Notes: generated from the letters alone by a model not told the origin. A DNA stretch of 64,000 bases from Elusimicrobiota bacterium (GCA_016196755.1 JACPXC010000038.1:62001-126000), one strand, 5' to 3'; counted from the stretch's first letter, positions 33,456 through 42,399 are shown. Numbers and translations: made by a program.

Positions 33456-34569
33456 ACGGAAACAGCCCGCCGATAGCCTCGATAAAGGCCTTAGTCGCCT
33501 CGTAGACGCTCCTGTCGTGCGACAGAAGTCCGCCGCCGACGAGGAACATCGAGTCGACGCCGTAGACGGCGGCCAGCCCCGGCAGGCTCGTGTAGGTCAT
33601 GCCTCCGGCCGGCGCGGGGAACGCGGGAGCCAGGCGTCCCAACGGCCCGTGCAGGGCGCGCGAGACGTCGCGGCACTCTTCCTTAGTGAAGCCAAAGCGG
33701 CCCCCCGGGCTCGGGAAGATCGAGGCGTCGCAGCCGGCCAGGCGGAACAGCGTGCCCAACAGCAGAGCGGGCGTGACGCCGTGGCTGCGATCCGAGAAGA
33801 AGGTGCCGGTGAACGAGGGGTGCGCGAGGACGACGAGCTTCTTCTTAGCCGCCAGGCTGCGCACCGTGTCGAGCCCGAGCAGCATGGGCGGAGCCAGGAC
33901 GCCCTTTGCCCCGGCCTTGAGGACGGCGTCGACCCGGGCCTCGAGCTCGTCGGCGGGGCCGCAGAGGATGGGGCAGTAGACGGCCTTCGTCTTGGCCTTC
34001 GCGTTGCCCTTGTCGACCGCGGCCTGGACGCGCTTGACCCTTTCGGCGAAGGCCTTGAGGTCGGCGTCGCAGAGATTCTGGTCGTCTTTCAAGACGTCCC
34101 CACCGCCGCGGACGAAATCGTAGGCCAGCGTCTCGAACTCCGAGATAGGGGCGCCGCTGGGCTTGAGCGCCGTGGCCAATAGCGGCCGGTCATGGACGTC
34201 CACGAGCTTGCGCAGGCCCGCCAGGCCGTAGTTGGGCCCCTTGAAACGCGCGAGGAACGCCGGCGGCAGCTCGAGGTCGACGAGCCGGATGCCCTGCTGG
34301 AGCGAGACGTTTCCGTAGACGAGGTTGAGCAGGCGCGGCAGTTCCCAACCCGAGAGCTCGGGCTCGTAGGCGATGCGCGCCTTGAAGAGCTCCGGGCCTC
34401 CGCCCGGCACGACCTCGAGCACCTTGCCGACCACGCGGCGCTCGATGTCGGGCGTGATCAGCGACTCCGGCACCTCGACGGTCTGCTCGACCGCGACCTG
34501 GCGCGCCGCCCGGGCCGCCTCGGCGGCGGGGCGCGCCAGCACGTAGGTGGCGACGATCTTATCGGACAT
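33427..34569 (-). CDS. RuBisCO-like protein (form IV type)
   Basis: 380 residues. RuBisCO large-chain fold: LVYGNVSLQQGIRL, the ALKPSG segment (Lys136), GGDVLKDDQNL (the carbamylated Lys161 with Asp162 and Asp163; the fourth residue of KDDE is Gln164), LAHPSFTG (His250) and FPSPGGRFGF. The second Lys of TxKPK is Ser and the loop-6 GKxEG is missing. It therefore cannot be a normal carboxylase; form IV proteins act as enolases/isomerases in sulfur-salvage-like pathways. It overlaps the symporter gene by 11 bases, hinting at a linked substrate. Confidence 0.88.
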   Translation of the reverse strand: MSDKIVATYVLARPAAEAARAARQVAVEQTVEVPESLITPDIERRVVGKVLEVVPGGGPELFKARIAYEPELSGWELPRLLNLVYGNVSLQQGIRLVDLELPPAFLARFKGPNYGLAGLRKLVDVHDRPLLATALKPSGAPISEFETLAYDFVRGGGDVLKDDQNLCDADLKAFAERVKRVQAAVDKGNAKAKTKAVYCPILCGPADELEARVDAVLKAGAKGVLAPPMLLGLDTVRSLAAKKKLVVLAHPSFTGTFFSDRSHGVTPALLLGTLFRLAGCDASIFPSPGGRFGFTKEECRDVSRALHGPLGRLAPAFPAPAGGMTYTSLPGLAAVYGVDSMFLVGGGLLSHDRSVYEATKAFIEAIGGLFPSRSGRVCPP

Positions 34570-35758
34570 CGAGGACGATGGAGACGACCATGTCGCTTAA
34601 GGCGTTGACGACCGAGCGCAGGCGGGCGACGATCCAGTCGACGGTGAGGAGGAGCGGCAGGATCTCCATCGGCAGGCCGAGCGTGGCCATGACCAAGGAC
34701 AGGGATACGATGCCGGCCTCCGGCACGCCGGCGATCCCGATCGCCGCCACCATGCAGGAGACCGCGGCCAGGACCTGCTGGGAGAGCGTCAGATGGATGC
34801 CGTAAGCCTGGGCCACGAAGAGCACGGCCATGGCCTCATAGAGGATGATGCCGTCGTTGTTGAGGTTGGTCCCCACGCAAGCGCCCAGCGCCGAGGACTG
34901 CCGGGAGACGCCGAGCCGGTCGAGCGCCTTGAGCGTCAGCGGCAGAGTGGCCAGGCTGGAGTTGACCCCGAAAGCGTAGGCCAGGGTCTCGCGGACCTCG
35001 GACCAAAAACGCCTGAGCGGGATGCGGGCGTAGACCGCTACCCAGAGCTGGTAGACGACGCCGACGTGGATGGAGAAGCCCAGGACCGCCACCGCCACGT
35101 AGGCGGCCAGACCTTTGAGGGGGGCCAGCCCGTACTCCCCCACCGAGCGCGCCACCACACCGAACACGGCCAGCGGGACCAGCGCCACGATCCAGCCCAG
35201 CACCGCCTCGACGGCCGCAAGCAGTCCGGAGAGCAGTCCTTCCAACTGCTTAAGTCCGAGTAGGGTCTCGGCATCGGCGCGGCCGCGCGCCGCGCGCAGG
35301 CCGGCCCCGAAGAGGATCGCCACGACGACGATGGACAGGATGTTGCCGCTCACGAACGGCTCGACGAAGCTGGCGGGGACGAAGGAGTTGAGGACCTTGG
35401 CCGCGTCTAGCGGCTGGACCGCGGGGAACCCGCCTTTGGCCCCGGATAGGCCGGCGAAGTCCAAATGCTCGCCGGGACGCAGGAGGTTCGAGAGCGTCAG
35501 GCCCAGCCCGAGCGCCAGGGAGGCGTTGAAGGTGGCGATGCAGGCCATGCGGGCCCCGTCGCGCGGGCGGACCTCGGTCTTCACGATGGCCTGCACGATG
35601 GACAGGAACAGGAGCGGCGCCGCTACGGCCTTGATGAGGGTGATGACGAGCTTGCCGATCTCGCCCAGCGGCTCCGCGCGCGGGCCCAAGACCGCCCCCA
35701 GGACGCCGCCCAGGAGCATGGCGACGGCGATGCGCAGGGCCATCGAGGAGCGGGACAC
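34559..35758 (-). CDS. dicarboxylate/amino acid:cation symporter
   Basis: 399 residues from GTG 35756-35758. That start is chosen because TATAAT lies 7 bases upstream; an in-frame TTG at 35779 lies over the promoter. About eight helices and two re-entrant loops of the DAACS (GltP/DctA) family are present. The signature parts are VNSSLATLPLTLKAL, CVGTNLNNDGIILYEAM and IAGVPEAGIVSLSLVMATLGLP. It moves C4-dicarboxylates or acidic amino acids with Na+ or H+. The downstream gene is the RuBisCO-like protein. Confidence 0.9.
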   Translation of the reverse strand: MSRSSMALRIAVAMLLGGVLGAVLGPRAEPLGEIGKLVITLIKAVAAPLLFLSIVQAIVKTEVRPRDGARMACIATFNASLALGLGLTLSNLLRPGEHLDFAGLSGAKGGFPAVQPLDAAKVLNSFVPASFVEPFVSGNILSIVVVAILFGAGLRAARGRADAETLLGLKQLEGLLSGLLAAVEAVLGWIVALVPLAVFGVVARSVGEYGLAPLKGLAAYVAVAVLGFSIHVGVVYQLWVAVYARIPLRRFWSEVRETLAYAFGVNSSLATLPLTLKALDRLGVSRQSSALGACVGTNLNNDGIILYEAMAVLFVAQAYGIHLTLSQQVLAAVSCMVAAIGIAGVPEAGIVSLSLVMATLGLPMEILPLLLTVDWIVARLRSVVNALSDMVVSIVLDVR

Positions 35759-35765
35759 CAAGGGG

Positions 35766-35773
35766 ATTATAAT
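35766..35773. promoter_or_regulatory. shared divergent -10 element ATTATAAT
   Basis: attataat reads TATAAT on both strands. To the minus side it is 7 bases from the symporter GTG. To the plus side it is 13 bases from GTG 35787 of the lipoprotein gene; TTCAAT (35775-35780), 6 bases before that GTG, is an alternative. Confidence 0.5.
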
Positions 35774-35786
35774 ATTCAATTACGCG

Positions 35787-36596
35787 GTGACTCTCCGATC
35801 CCTGGCCCTGGCGGCCGCCGCGTTGGCGACAGCCGCTTGCGCGACCCCGCCCCCGCCGATCCCCGCCGTCATCCTGCCGGGGCTCGAGCGGCGCGTGGAG
35901 CCGGCGAAGAACCCGGCCGCACCGGCCGCACCGGCTCCCGCACCGCTTGCCCTGGAGGTCTCCACCGCCGCAGTCCGCCTGCCGACCTGGAGCACCGCGC
36001 CGCCGCCCGAGCCGCCCGGCCCCGCGCCCCGGCCTCCGGCCCCGATCGTCCCCACGCCCGGCGGACGCTTCGCCTACCTATCCGACCGGCTCTATTTCGA
36101 GCTCCCGCGCGGCTGGAAGGCCCCGGTGACGGCCCCGGGCGGGGCGACGATCGTGGACGGCGCCGGGCGCTCAGCGGCCACGGCGGCGTACCACCCCGAG
36201 GGCTCCCCTGCCTACGACGACCCCGAGGCCTACCGCGCCCGCCTGCGCAGCCAGGGCTCCATCGAGGACTCGGCCCACCTGGAGACCGTCACGCTCTCGG
36301 GCCGCTTCGGCACGCGCCGGCGCTGGACGACGCACCGCTACAAGGGTTCCTGGCACAAGCTCGGCGAGAAGGAGGAGGTCCTCTACACCGAGGCCATCCT
36401 CATCCCCGACCCCAAGGGCATCTACATCTTCTCCTTCAAGGCCCTGAAGACCGAGTTCTCCGCGCGGCGCGCGGGCTTCGCGGAGCTCTTGCGGAGCGTC
36501 CGCCTGCCCAGGCCCGACGGGCCGATGCCGCTCCCCGACCCCAAGAGCCGCCGCCTGGCGGTGGCGGCTTGGGACGAGCCGCCTAGCCGGCCTTGA
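35787..36596 (+). CDS. lipoprotein with proline-rich linker and C-terminal domain
   Basis: 269 residues from GTG 35787. Lipobox AALATAACATPP (Cys about residue 17). A long Pro/Ala linker follows (to about residue 90), then a beta-rich domain (GRFAYLSDRLYFELPRGWKAP...GRFGTRRRWTTHRYKGSW...IYIFSFKALKTEF). The fold resembles the PsbP/Mog1 class of lipoproteins, but I cannot confirm the family. The 3' end overlaps potD tail to tail by 14 bases. Confidence 0.6.
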   Translation: MTLRSLALAAAALATAACATPPPPIPAVILPGLERRVEPAKNPAAPAAPAPAPLALEVSTAAVRLPTWSTAPPPEPPGPAPRPPAPIVPTPGGRFAYLSDRLYFELPRGWKAPVTAPGGATIVDGAGRSAATAAYHPEGSPAYDDPEAYRARLRSQGSIEDSAHLETVTLSGRFGTRRRWTTHRYKGSWHKLGEKEEVLYTEAILIPDPKGIYIFSFKALKTEFSARRAGFAELLRSVRLPRPDGPMPLPDPKSRRLAVAAWDEPPSRP

Positions 36597-37608
36597 GCTG
36601 GGTCCAGAAGCGGTCGTAGACCGGCGCCGCTTCGCCGACCTCGTGCATCCACTCGAGGCTCTTGAGCAGCTTCTCTTCGCCGGTCACGGTGGGGTCCTTC
36701 TTGAGCTCCTCGGGCAGGAACTTCCGCGCCGGGATGTTGGGCAAGCCGCCGCGCAGCTTCACGGCCGCCTTGGCGTGGTTGGCGGGCTCGAGCAGGAAGT
36801 CGACGAGCTTCATCGCCGCCGCGGCGTTCGGGGAGCCCTTCACCGCGCAGAGCGTGTCCATCCAGATGAACCCGCCCTCCTTGGGTATGGCGAAGCGCAA
36901 CGAAGGCTTCTCCTCCGCGGCCTGGTTCACGTCGGAGGACCAGGCATGGGCCAAGGCCAGCTCGCCGGAGATGAGCAGGGCCTTCTGGTTGTCGCTCGAG
37001 TAGGTGCGGACCAGGGGCTTCTGGTCGCGCAGCTTCGCGTAGGCCGCCTCGAGATGCTTGGGGTCCTTCGAGGAGGCCGGCAGGCCGAGGAACTGCAGCG
37101 CCAGCGCGAAGACCTCGCGCTGGTCGTTGAGCATCCCGATGCGGCCCTTCTGGGTCGGGTCCCATAGCGCGGCCCAAGAGGTCGGGGCGGGCTTCACCCT
37201 CTCGCTGTCGTAGGCGATGCCGGTCAGCCCGTAGATGTAGGGCACGCAGTTTTGCATCTCGGGGTCGTAATAGAGGCTCTTGAAGCGCGGGTCGACGTTC
37301 TTGAGGTTCGGCATGGCCGCCTTGTCGAGGTCCGCGAGGAGCCCCTGCACGCGCATGATGGAGACCATGTAGTCGCTGGGGGTGATGAGGTCATAGCCCC
37401 CGCCGCCGCCCATGAGCTTGGCCAGCATCTCCTCGTTGGAGGCGAAGTAGGTCGCCGTCACCTTGATCCCGGTCTTCTTCTCGAACTCGGCGAAGAGCTC
37501 GGGGTCGTCGTAGGAGTCCCAGGTGTAGAACCGCACCTCGGAGGCCTTGGGGTTGGCGCAGGCCGCCAGGACCAGCACCGCCAGGACCGAGCTAATGAGA
37601 CGATGCAT
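36583..37608 (-). CDS. potD: spermidine/putrescine-binding lipoprotein
   Basis: 341 residues from ATG 37606-37608. Lipobox VLVLAACANP. Periplasmic binding fold typical of PotD/PotF: VRFYTWDSYDDPELFAEFEKKTG at the start, DLITPSDYMV, YGLTGIAYDSERV, and GEEKLLKSLEWMHEVG near the end. It delivers polyamines to the PotBC permease. The start lies within the last codons of potC (17-base overlap). An upstream in-frame extension to 37683 is rejected because the lipobox fits the chosen start. Confidence 0.9.
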   Translation of the reverse strand: MHRLISSVLAVLVLAACANPKASEVRFYTWDSYDDPELFAEFEKKTGIKVTATYFASNEEMLAKLMGGGGGYDLITPSDYMVSIMRVQGLLADLDKAAMPNLKNVDPRFKSLYYDPEMQNCVPYIYGLTGIAYDSERVKPAPTSWAALWDPTQKGRIGMLNDQREVFALALQFLGLPASSKDPKHLEAAYAKLRDQKPLVRTYSSDNQKALLISGELALAHAWSSDVNQAAEEKPSLRFAIPKEGGFIWMDTLCAVKGSPNAAAAMKLVDFLLEPANHAKAAVKLRGGLPNIPARKFLPEELKKDPTVTGEEKLLKSLEWMHEVGEAAPVYDRFWTQLKAG

Positions 37609-38374
37609 CTTCCCCTCCCTGCAGGAGCCAGGCCGCGACGACGAGCACCAAGGACGCCAGGAACAGGAGCGTCGACAGGGCATTCACCTCGGGGCTGATG
37701 GCGAACTTGAGCATCGAGTATATCTGTATCGGCAGGGTCGTGGTTGACGGCCCCGCGACGAAGAAGCTGATCAGGAAGCAGTCGATCGAGATCACGAATG
37801 CCATCAGCGCCCCGGCGGCGATGGCGGGCATGAGCAGAGGCAGGGTCACCTTGCGGAGCGCCTGCCAGCGCGTGGCCCCCAGGTCGACGGCGGCGTCCTC
37901 CAGGCGCGGGTCGATCTTCTCGAGCCGTGCCTTGACGATCAGCCAGACGATCGGGACGTTGAGCGTGGTGTGCGCGACGATCAGGGCGAGGAGCCCCAGG
38001 TCTGCCTTGAACAGCCCGAAGAAGAGCAGAAAGCCCACCGCCAGCATGAGCTCGGGAATGAGCAGCGGCACGTAGAAGAAGGCGTCCTTGGCCTTGCGCG
38101 CGGGCGTCGCCTCCCGCCCGCGGGCCACGGCCGCGAGGGTGCCGAGCACGGTGGCCAGCGCGGTGGAGACCGCGGCCACGACCGTGCTGTTCCACGTGGA
38201 GGCCATGATCTTGCGGTCGGCGAGCAGTTTCGCGTACCAGTCCCAGGTGAACCCCGTCCAAGCCGCGCCGAAGCGCGAGGCGTTAAACGAGAACGCCACC
38301 AGGACGAGGAGCGGTAGGTAGAGGAAGGCCAGGGTCCCCCAGCCCATCACCGGAAGGAAGAGCGAGCGCCTCAT
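37592..38374 (-). CDS. potC: polyamine ABC transporter permease
   Basis: 260 residues, six membrane helices. The EAA loop EDAAVDLGATRWQALRKVTLPLLMPA contacts the ATPase. PotC-type subunit of the spermidine/putrescine importer. The start overlaps potB by ATGA. Confidence 0.9.
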   Translation of the reverse strand: MRRSLFLPVMGWGTLAFLYLPLLVLVAFSFNASRFGAAWTGFTWDWYAKLLADRKIMASTWNSTVVAAVSTALATVLGTLAAVARGREATPARKAKDAFFYVPLLIPELMLAVGFLLFFGLFKADLGLLALIVAHTTLNVPIVWLIVKARLEKIDPRLEDAAVDLGATRWQALRKVTLPLLMPAIAAGALMAFVISIDCFLISFFVAGPSTTTLPIQIYSMLKFAISPEVNALSTLLFLASLVLVVAAWLLQGGEDASSH

Positions 38375-39195
38375 GCCCGGGCCTCTTGGCGCCGCGACAG
38401 GGCCAGGCCGCCGGCCACGACGGCCATCAGCGCCAGAGACAGGGCCGAGCCGAAGGGCCAGTCGCGCAAGACGAGGTACTGCTGGTGGATGAGGTTCCCG
38501 GCCATCACGAGCTTCGAGCCGCCGAGGATGTCGGGCGTGACGAAGTCGCCCAGCGTCCAGACGAAGACCAGGATCGAGCCCGCGGTCAGCCCCGGCCTAG
38601 ACAGCGGCAGCGTGACGCGCCGGAAGGCCTGGGCCGGCGTGGCGTAGAGGTCCTGGGCCGCGTCGACCAGCGCCCAGTCCAGCTTCTCGAGCGTGGCATA
38701 GAGCGGCAGGACCATGAACGGCAGGTGTTCGTAGACCAGACCGACGATGACCGCGCCCCGCGTGAAGAGCAGGTCGACCGGCTCCCCGGTGAGGCCTAAA
38801 GCCGAGAGTAGGGCGTTGAGCGGGCCGCTGCGCCCGAGGATGAACATCCAGGCGTATAGCCGGACGAGGACGTTGGTCCAGAACGGGATGAGCACCAGGA
38901 GGATCAGGGGACCCTGCCGGCGCTTGGGGGCCCGCGCGATCCAGTAGGCCAGCGGGTAGGCCAGGACGGCGCAGACCACGGTGTTGAGAGCGGCCAGGGC
39001 CAGCGAGCGCGCGAAGACCTCGAAGTAGAGCGGGTCGAAGAGGCGGCCGTAGGCCGCTAGGCTGAGGCGCCACTCGACGCCGCCGTAGGGGCCGCGCGCC
39101 GCCAGGCTGACCGCGACGATGAAGGCCAGCGGCAGGCCCAGGAAGACCGACTGCCAGGCCAGGGCCGGCCAGTCGAGCCGGCGGTGCCGGCTCAT
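38371..39195 (-). CDS. potB: polyamine ABC transporter permease
   Basis: 274 residues, six helices. The EAA loop is VDAAQDLYATPAQAFRRVTLPLSRPG; WTLGDFVTPDILGGSKLVMAGN is typical of PotB. AGGGGG lies 5 bases before the ATG. potA ends 49 bases upstream. Confidence 0.9.
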   Translation of the reverse strand: MSRHRRLDWPALAWQSVFLGLPLAFIVAVSLAARGPYGGVEWRLSLAAYGRLFDPLYFEVFARSLALAALNTVVCAVLAYPLAYWIARAPKRRQGPLILLVLIPFWTNVLVRLYAWMFILGRSGPLNALLSALGLTGEPVDLLFTRGAVIVGLVYEHLPFMVLPLYATLEKLDWALVDAAQDLYATPAQAFRRVTLPLSRPGLTAGSILVFVWTLGDFVTPDILGGSKLVMAGNLIHQQYLVLRDWPFGSALSLALMAVVAGGLALSRRQEARA

Positions 39196-39244
39196 GGTCG
39201 CCCCCTACGGATCAGGGGTCGACCATTCCCTGCGCTATGCTCGG

Positions 39245-40363
39245 TCATGGCCGGACGGGACGGGCGTCTTCGTCGCGCCACTGCACGAGGACGCGCTCGC
39301 CGGGACGCCGGACGCCGCGCAGCGGCGAGCTCTGCTCGTGGACCTCGAGGGCCCTGCCGCCGGCGGTGCGTACCCGGTAGCGGACCTCGCCGCCGAGGAA
39401 GACCGTGCTCTCGACGAGGCCGGGCACCCGGTTCTCGAGCTCATTCTCGACGCCGTCGGAGGCGATGTGGATGCGCTCAGGACGCAGGCAGAGGGTGGTC
39501 TCCTCCCCCGGGCGCACGCCCTCGGCCAGGTAGGCCGTCATGCGGCCGAGTTCGGGCACGTCGATGACGGCGCGGCGGGCGGTGCCCGGCGCGGAGACGA
39601 GCAGCGGCTCGACCTCGGCGACCTTGCCGACCAGCAGATTCGAGACCCCGACGAAGTCGGCGACGAAGCGCGAGGCCGGGTTCTCGTAGACTTCCTGCGG
39701 GGTGCCGATCTGCTCGATGCGGCCGCCGCGCATGACGGCGATGCGGTCGGCCAGGGCCAGGGCCTCCTCCTGGTCGTGGGTGACGAAGACGAAGCTGATG
39801 CCGACCTTGGCCTGCAGGGCCTTGAGCTCGACGCGCATGTCCTGGCGCAGGCGCTCGTCGAGCGCGGCCAGCGGCTCGTCGAGGAGGAGGACCTCCGGCT
39901 CGTTGACGAGCGCGCGCGCCAGCGCGACGCGCTGCTGCTGGCCGCCGGAGAGCTGGTGCGGGTAGCGCCCGGCCAGGGCGTCGAGCCGGACGGTGCGCAG
40001 CCCTTCCGCCGCGCGCTCCTGGACCTGGTCCTCGGAGAGGCGCTTCATGCGCAGGCCGAAAGCCACGTTGTCCTTGACCGTCATATGCGGGAAGAGCGCG
40101 TAATGCTGGAAGACCATGTTGACGGGGCGCTCGTTGGGCGGCACGCGCGCCACGTCGCGGCCCTCGACGAGGACCTCGCCCTCGTCGGGGAACTCGAAGC
40201 CGGCGATCATGCGCAGGAGCGTGGTCTTGCCGCAGCCCGAGGGGCCGAGCAGGGCGAAAAACTCGCCGTCGCCGATCGTAAGGTCCACGCGGTCGACCGC
40301 CGTCGTCTGGCCGAAACGCTTGAGGACTCCTTTCAGCTCGACGGAGGGGGCGGGGGACGGCAC
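39245..40363 (-). CDS. potA: polyamine ABC transporter ATP-binding protein
   Basis: 372 residues. Walker A GPSGCGKTT, Q-loop FQHYALFPHM, signature LSGGQQQRVALARAL, Walker B LLLDEPLAALD, switch THDQEEAL. The C-terminal TOBE domain (LCLRPERIHIAS) regulates activity. It energises PotBC. The start is GTG 40361-40363, 13 bases after fixX. Confidence 0.94.
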   Translation of the reverse strand: MPSPAPSVELKGVLKRFGQTTAVDRVDLTIGDGEFFALLGPSGCGKTTLLRMIAGFEFPDEGEVLVEGRDVARVPPNERPVNMVFQHYALFPHMTVKDNVAFGLRMKRLSEDQVQERAAEGLRTVRLDALAGRYPHQLSGGQQQRVALARALVNEPEVLLLDEPLAALDERLRQDMRVELKALQAKVGISFVFVTHDQEEALALADRIAVMRGGRIEQIGTPQEVYENPASRFVADFVGVSNLLVGKVAEVEPLLVSAPGTARRAVIDVPELGRMTAYLAEGVRPGEETTLCLRPERIHIASDGVENELENRVPGLVESTVFLGGEVRYRVRTAGGRALEVHEQSSPLRGVRRPGERVLVQWRDEDARPVRP

Positions 40364-40376
40364 GGCGGCGGGAGGC

Positions 40377-40682
40377 TTATCCGTACTTGTACTTGACGCC
40401 GTGGCCGCCGATCGGCCAGTCGCAGACGATGTTGTCGAACGGGCAGAGCATGCGGCAGGCGCCGCACTCGATGCAGTTCTCGTAGGCGACGAGGATCTTC
40501 TTCTGCGCGTCCTCCCACTCGTAGACCTTGGCGGGACAGACGGTGACGCAGGGCTTGTCCGGGCACTTGGTGACGCAGGGGGACGCGGCCGAGGAGTCCT
40601 TGAGGGTGATGTGGGTCTCGTTGTGCTTCTTCCAGTCGAGCAGGCCGAGCTTGGCCTCGACCGACTCCTTCATGTGGCTCAT
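40377..40682 (-). CDS. fixX: ferredoxin-like protein FixX
   Basis: 101 residues. The Cys pattern CVTKCPDKPCVTVCPAKVY and ENCIECGACRMLCPF gives one or two Fe-S clusters, as in FixX, which partners the ETF:quinone oxidoreductase FixC. The start overlaps fixC by ATGA. fixA and fixB (the electron-transfer flavoprotein) are not in the window. Confidence 0.92.
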   Translation of the reverse strand: MSHMKESVEAKLGLLDWKKHNETHITLKDSSAASPCVTKCPDKPCVTVCPAKVYEWEDAQKKILVAYENCIECGACRMLCPFDNIVCDWPIGGHGVKYKYG

Positions 40683-41977
40683 ACCGCCACCTTCCTCAGC
40701 GGGAACAGCTCCCGCGCCATCCTGATCAGGCCGCGTTTCCGTATTAGGCCGAGCGCCTTCGCGAAATGATCTTTCTTGGGCTGCCCGTCGGCCGTAAATC
40801 TCAGGTGGGCCAGGTCGCAGGCCAGCCGCGGGTAAAAATCAAGGAAGCCCTCGCAGGACTCGACGTGGTCCTCGATGTCCTTGGTCTCGACGAGGTCGGG
40901 CCAGATGTAGGAGGCCTTGAGCTTGTCGACGTAGGCCGAGAGCGAGGCCTCGGAGAAGTCGCCGCGGGCCTTGGCCTCGATGACGGTCTGGCCGGCGAGC
41001 ATCCCCGAGGTCATGGCCAGGTTCGAGCCCTCGCGGAAGGCCGGGTTGATCATCTGGGCCGCGTCGCCGGCGATCAGGAACCCGTCCTTGGCCAGCGGGG
41101 GCATGGAGTTGAACCCTCCCTCGGGGATGAGGTGGGCCGAGTACTCGAGGGGCGTCGAGCCTTCGATGAGCTTGGCGATGATGGGGTGCTTCTTGACCTT
41201 CTCGAGGTGCTCGGAGGGACGGATCCCGGTCTTCTGGTAGTGGCTGAGTTTGGCACCCACGCCCAGCGAGAGCGAGTCCTTGTTCGTGTAGAGGAAGGCG
41301 TAGCCGAGCATCCCCAAGGACAGCGAGCCGAAGAACTCCGTCGTAGCACCCTCGCCCTTGGCCAGGGCGAAGCGGTCCTCGATCTTCTCGGAGGGCAGGC
41401 CCAGGATCTCCTTGGCGCCGAGGGCGACCTCGGAGGACTTCAGCTCGGCGCGGTAGCCGGCCTTCTGCGCCAGGATGGAGTTGACGCCGTCGGCGGCGAT
41501 GACGACGTCGGCCAAGAGCTCCTCGCCGTCGGAGGTCTTAACGCCGCATATCTTCCCGTCCTTGCGGATGACGGTGTCGACCTTGACGCCGCAGAGGAGG
41601 TTGACGCCGGCCTCCTCGGCCTTCTTGGCGTACCACTGGTCGAAGCGCACGCGGATGATGGTGAAGCAGTTCGGGACGCCCTCGAGGAACTTCTGGGAGC
41701 GGTAGCCGACGGTGACCGAGGAGTCCTCGGTGGTGATGCAGGTGCGCTGCTCGACGATGGGGCGCTCGACGGGGGACTCGGCGTCCTTCCAGAACTCGGG
41801 CACCACGTCATGGAGCATCTTCGAGTAGAGCACGGCGCCCTGCACGTTCTTGGCGCCGGGGTACTCGCCGCGCTCGAGGAGGACGACGCTCAGGCCCGCG
41901 CGGGCCATCGTGATGGCGGCCGTGGTGCCGGCGGGACCGGCGCCGACGACTATGGCGTCGAACTTGTCGTCGGACAC
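40679..41977 (-). CDS. fixC: FAD-dependent electron-transfer flavoprotein:quinone oxidoreductase FixC
   Basis: 432 residues from GTG 41975. FAD motif VGAGPAGTTAAITMARAGLSVVLLERG at the start, GAVLYSKMLHDVVPEFW, and a second FAD segment GFLIAGDAAQMINPAFREGSNLAM. It passes electrons from ETF to quinone with FixX. It begins 3 bases after the response-regulator stop, so it may share that promoter. Confidence 0.92.
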   Translation of the reverse strand: MSDDKFDAIVVGAGPAGTTAAITMARAGLSVVLLERGEYPGAKNVQGAVLYSKMLHDVVPEFWKDAESPVERPIVEQRTCITTEDSSVTVGYRSQKFLEGVPNCFTIIRVRFDQWYAKKAEEAGVNLLCGVKVDTVIRKDGKICGVKTSDGEELLADVVIAADGVNSILAQKAGYRAELKSSEVALGAKEILGLPSEKIEDRFALAKGEGATTEFFGSLSLGMLGYAFLYTNKDSLSLGVGAKLSHYQKTGIRPSEHLEKVKKHPIIAKLIEGSTPLEYSAHLIPEGGFNSMPPLAKDGFLIAGDAAQMINPAFREGSNLAMTSGMLAGQTVIEAKARGDFSEASLSAYVDKLKASYIWPDLVETKDIEDHVESCEGFLDFYPRLACDLAHLRFTADGQPKKDHFAKALGLIRKRGLIRMARELFPLRKVAV

Positions 41978-41980
41978 GGC

Positions 41981-42352
41981 CTAGGCGTTCTTTCCGACGA
42001 TCGCCTCGACCTTCTCGAGGAGCTCGTCGGTCTTGAAGGGCTTGGTCATGAAGCCCTTCACCTGCTCGAACTTCTTGAACAGGGTGCGCGAGGGCTCCAA
42101 GGCCGTCATGACGATGATGGGGATGGCCTTGGTGGCGTCGTCTTGGGAGATCTTGATCTGAAGGGAGTAGCCGTCGATGCCGGGGAGCATGACGTCGAGG
42201 AGGATGAGGTCGGGCTTATTGTCGATGATGGCGTTCCAGGCGTGGCGGCCGGAGTCGCAGGTGACGACCTCGAACTTCCCCTGCTCGAGGGTGAAGCGCA
42301 TGAGGTTGAGCATCTCCGGCTCGTCGTCGATGACCAGCACCTTCTTAGCCAT
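41981..42352 (-). CDS. single-domain response regulator (CheY-like)
   Basis: 123 residues. VLVIDDEPEML (acidic pocket), phosphoacceptor Asp in LILLDVMLPG, IVMTAL (Thr) and TKPF (Lys). No output domain. Its own -10 TATAAT is at 42394-42399, about 36 bases of leader follow, and a GAGAGGAA ribosome-binding site precedes the ATG. No histidine kinase is nearby. It reads into fixC. Confidence 0.92.
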   Translation of the reverse strand: MAKKVLVIDDEPEMLNLMRFTLEQGKFEVVTCDSGRHAWNAIIDNKPDLILLDVMLPGIDGYSLQIKISQDDATKAIPIIVMTALEPSRTLFKKFEQVKGFMTKPFKTDELLEKVEAIVGKNA

Positions 42353-42393
42353 GGGCGATGTTCCTCTCGGAGGCGTCCCGTTTCATCGTGGGC

Positions 42394-42399
42394 ATTATA
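42394..42399 (-). promoter_or_regulatory. -10 box TATAAT for the CheY-like gene
   Basis: TATAAT overlapping the stop codon of the upstream phosphatidyltransferase gene. Unlike most starts in this window it gives a normal leader with a ribosome-binding site. Confidence 0.45.

Noticed and set aside
33427-34569. Functional RuBisCO and carbon fixation
   Set aside because: Key residues for carboxylation are replaced (second Lys of TxKPK, E of KDDE, loop-6 Lys) and no phosphoribulokinase is near.
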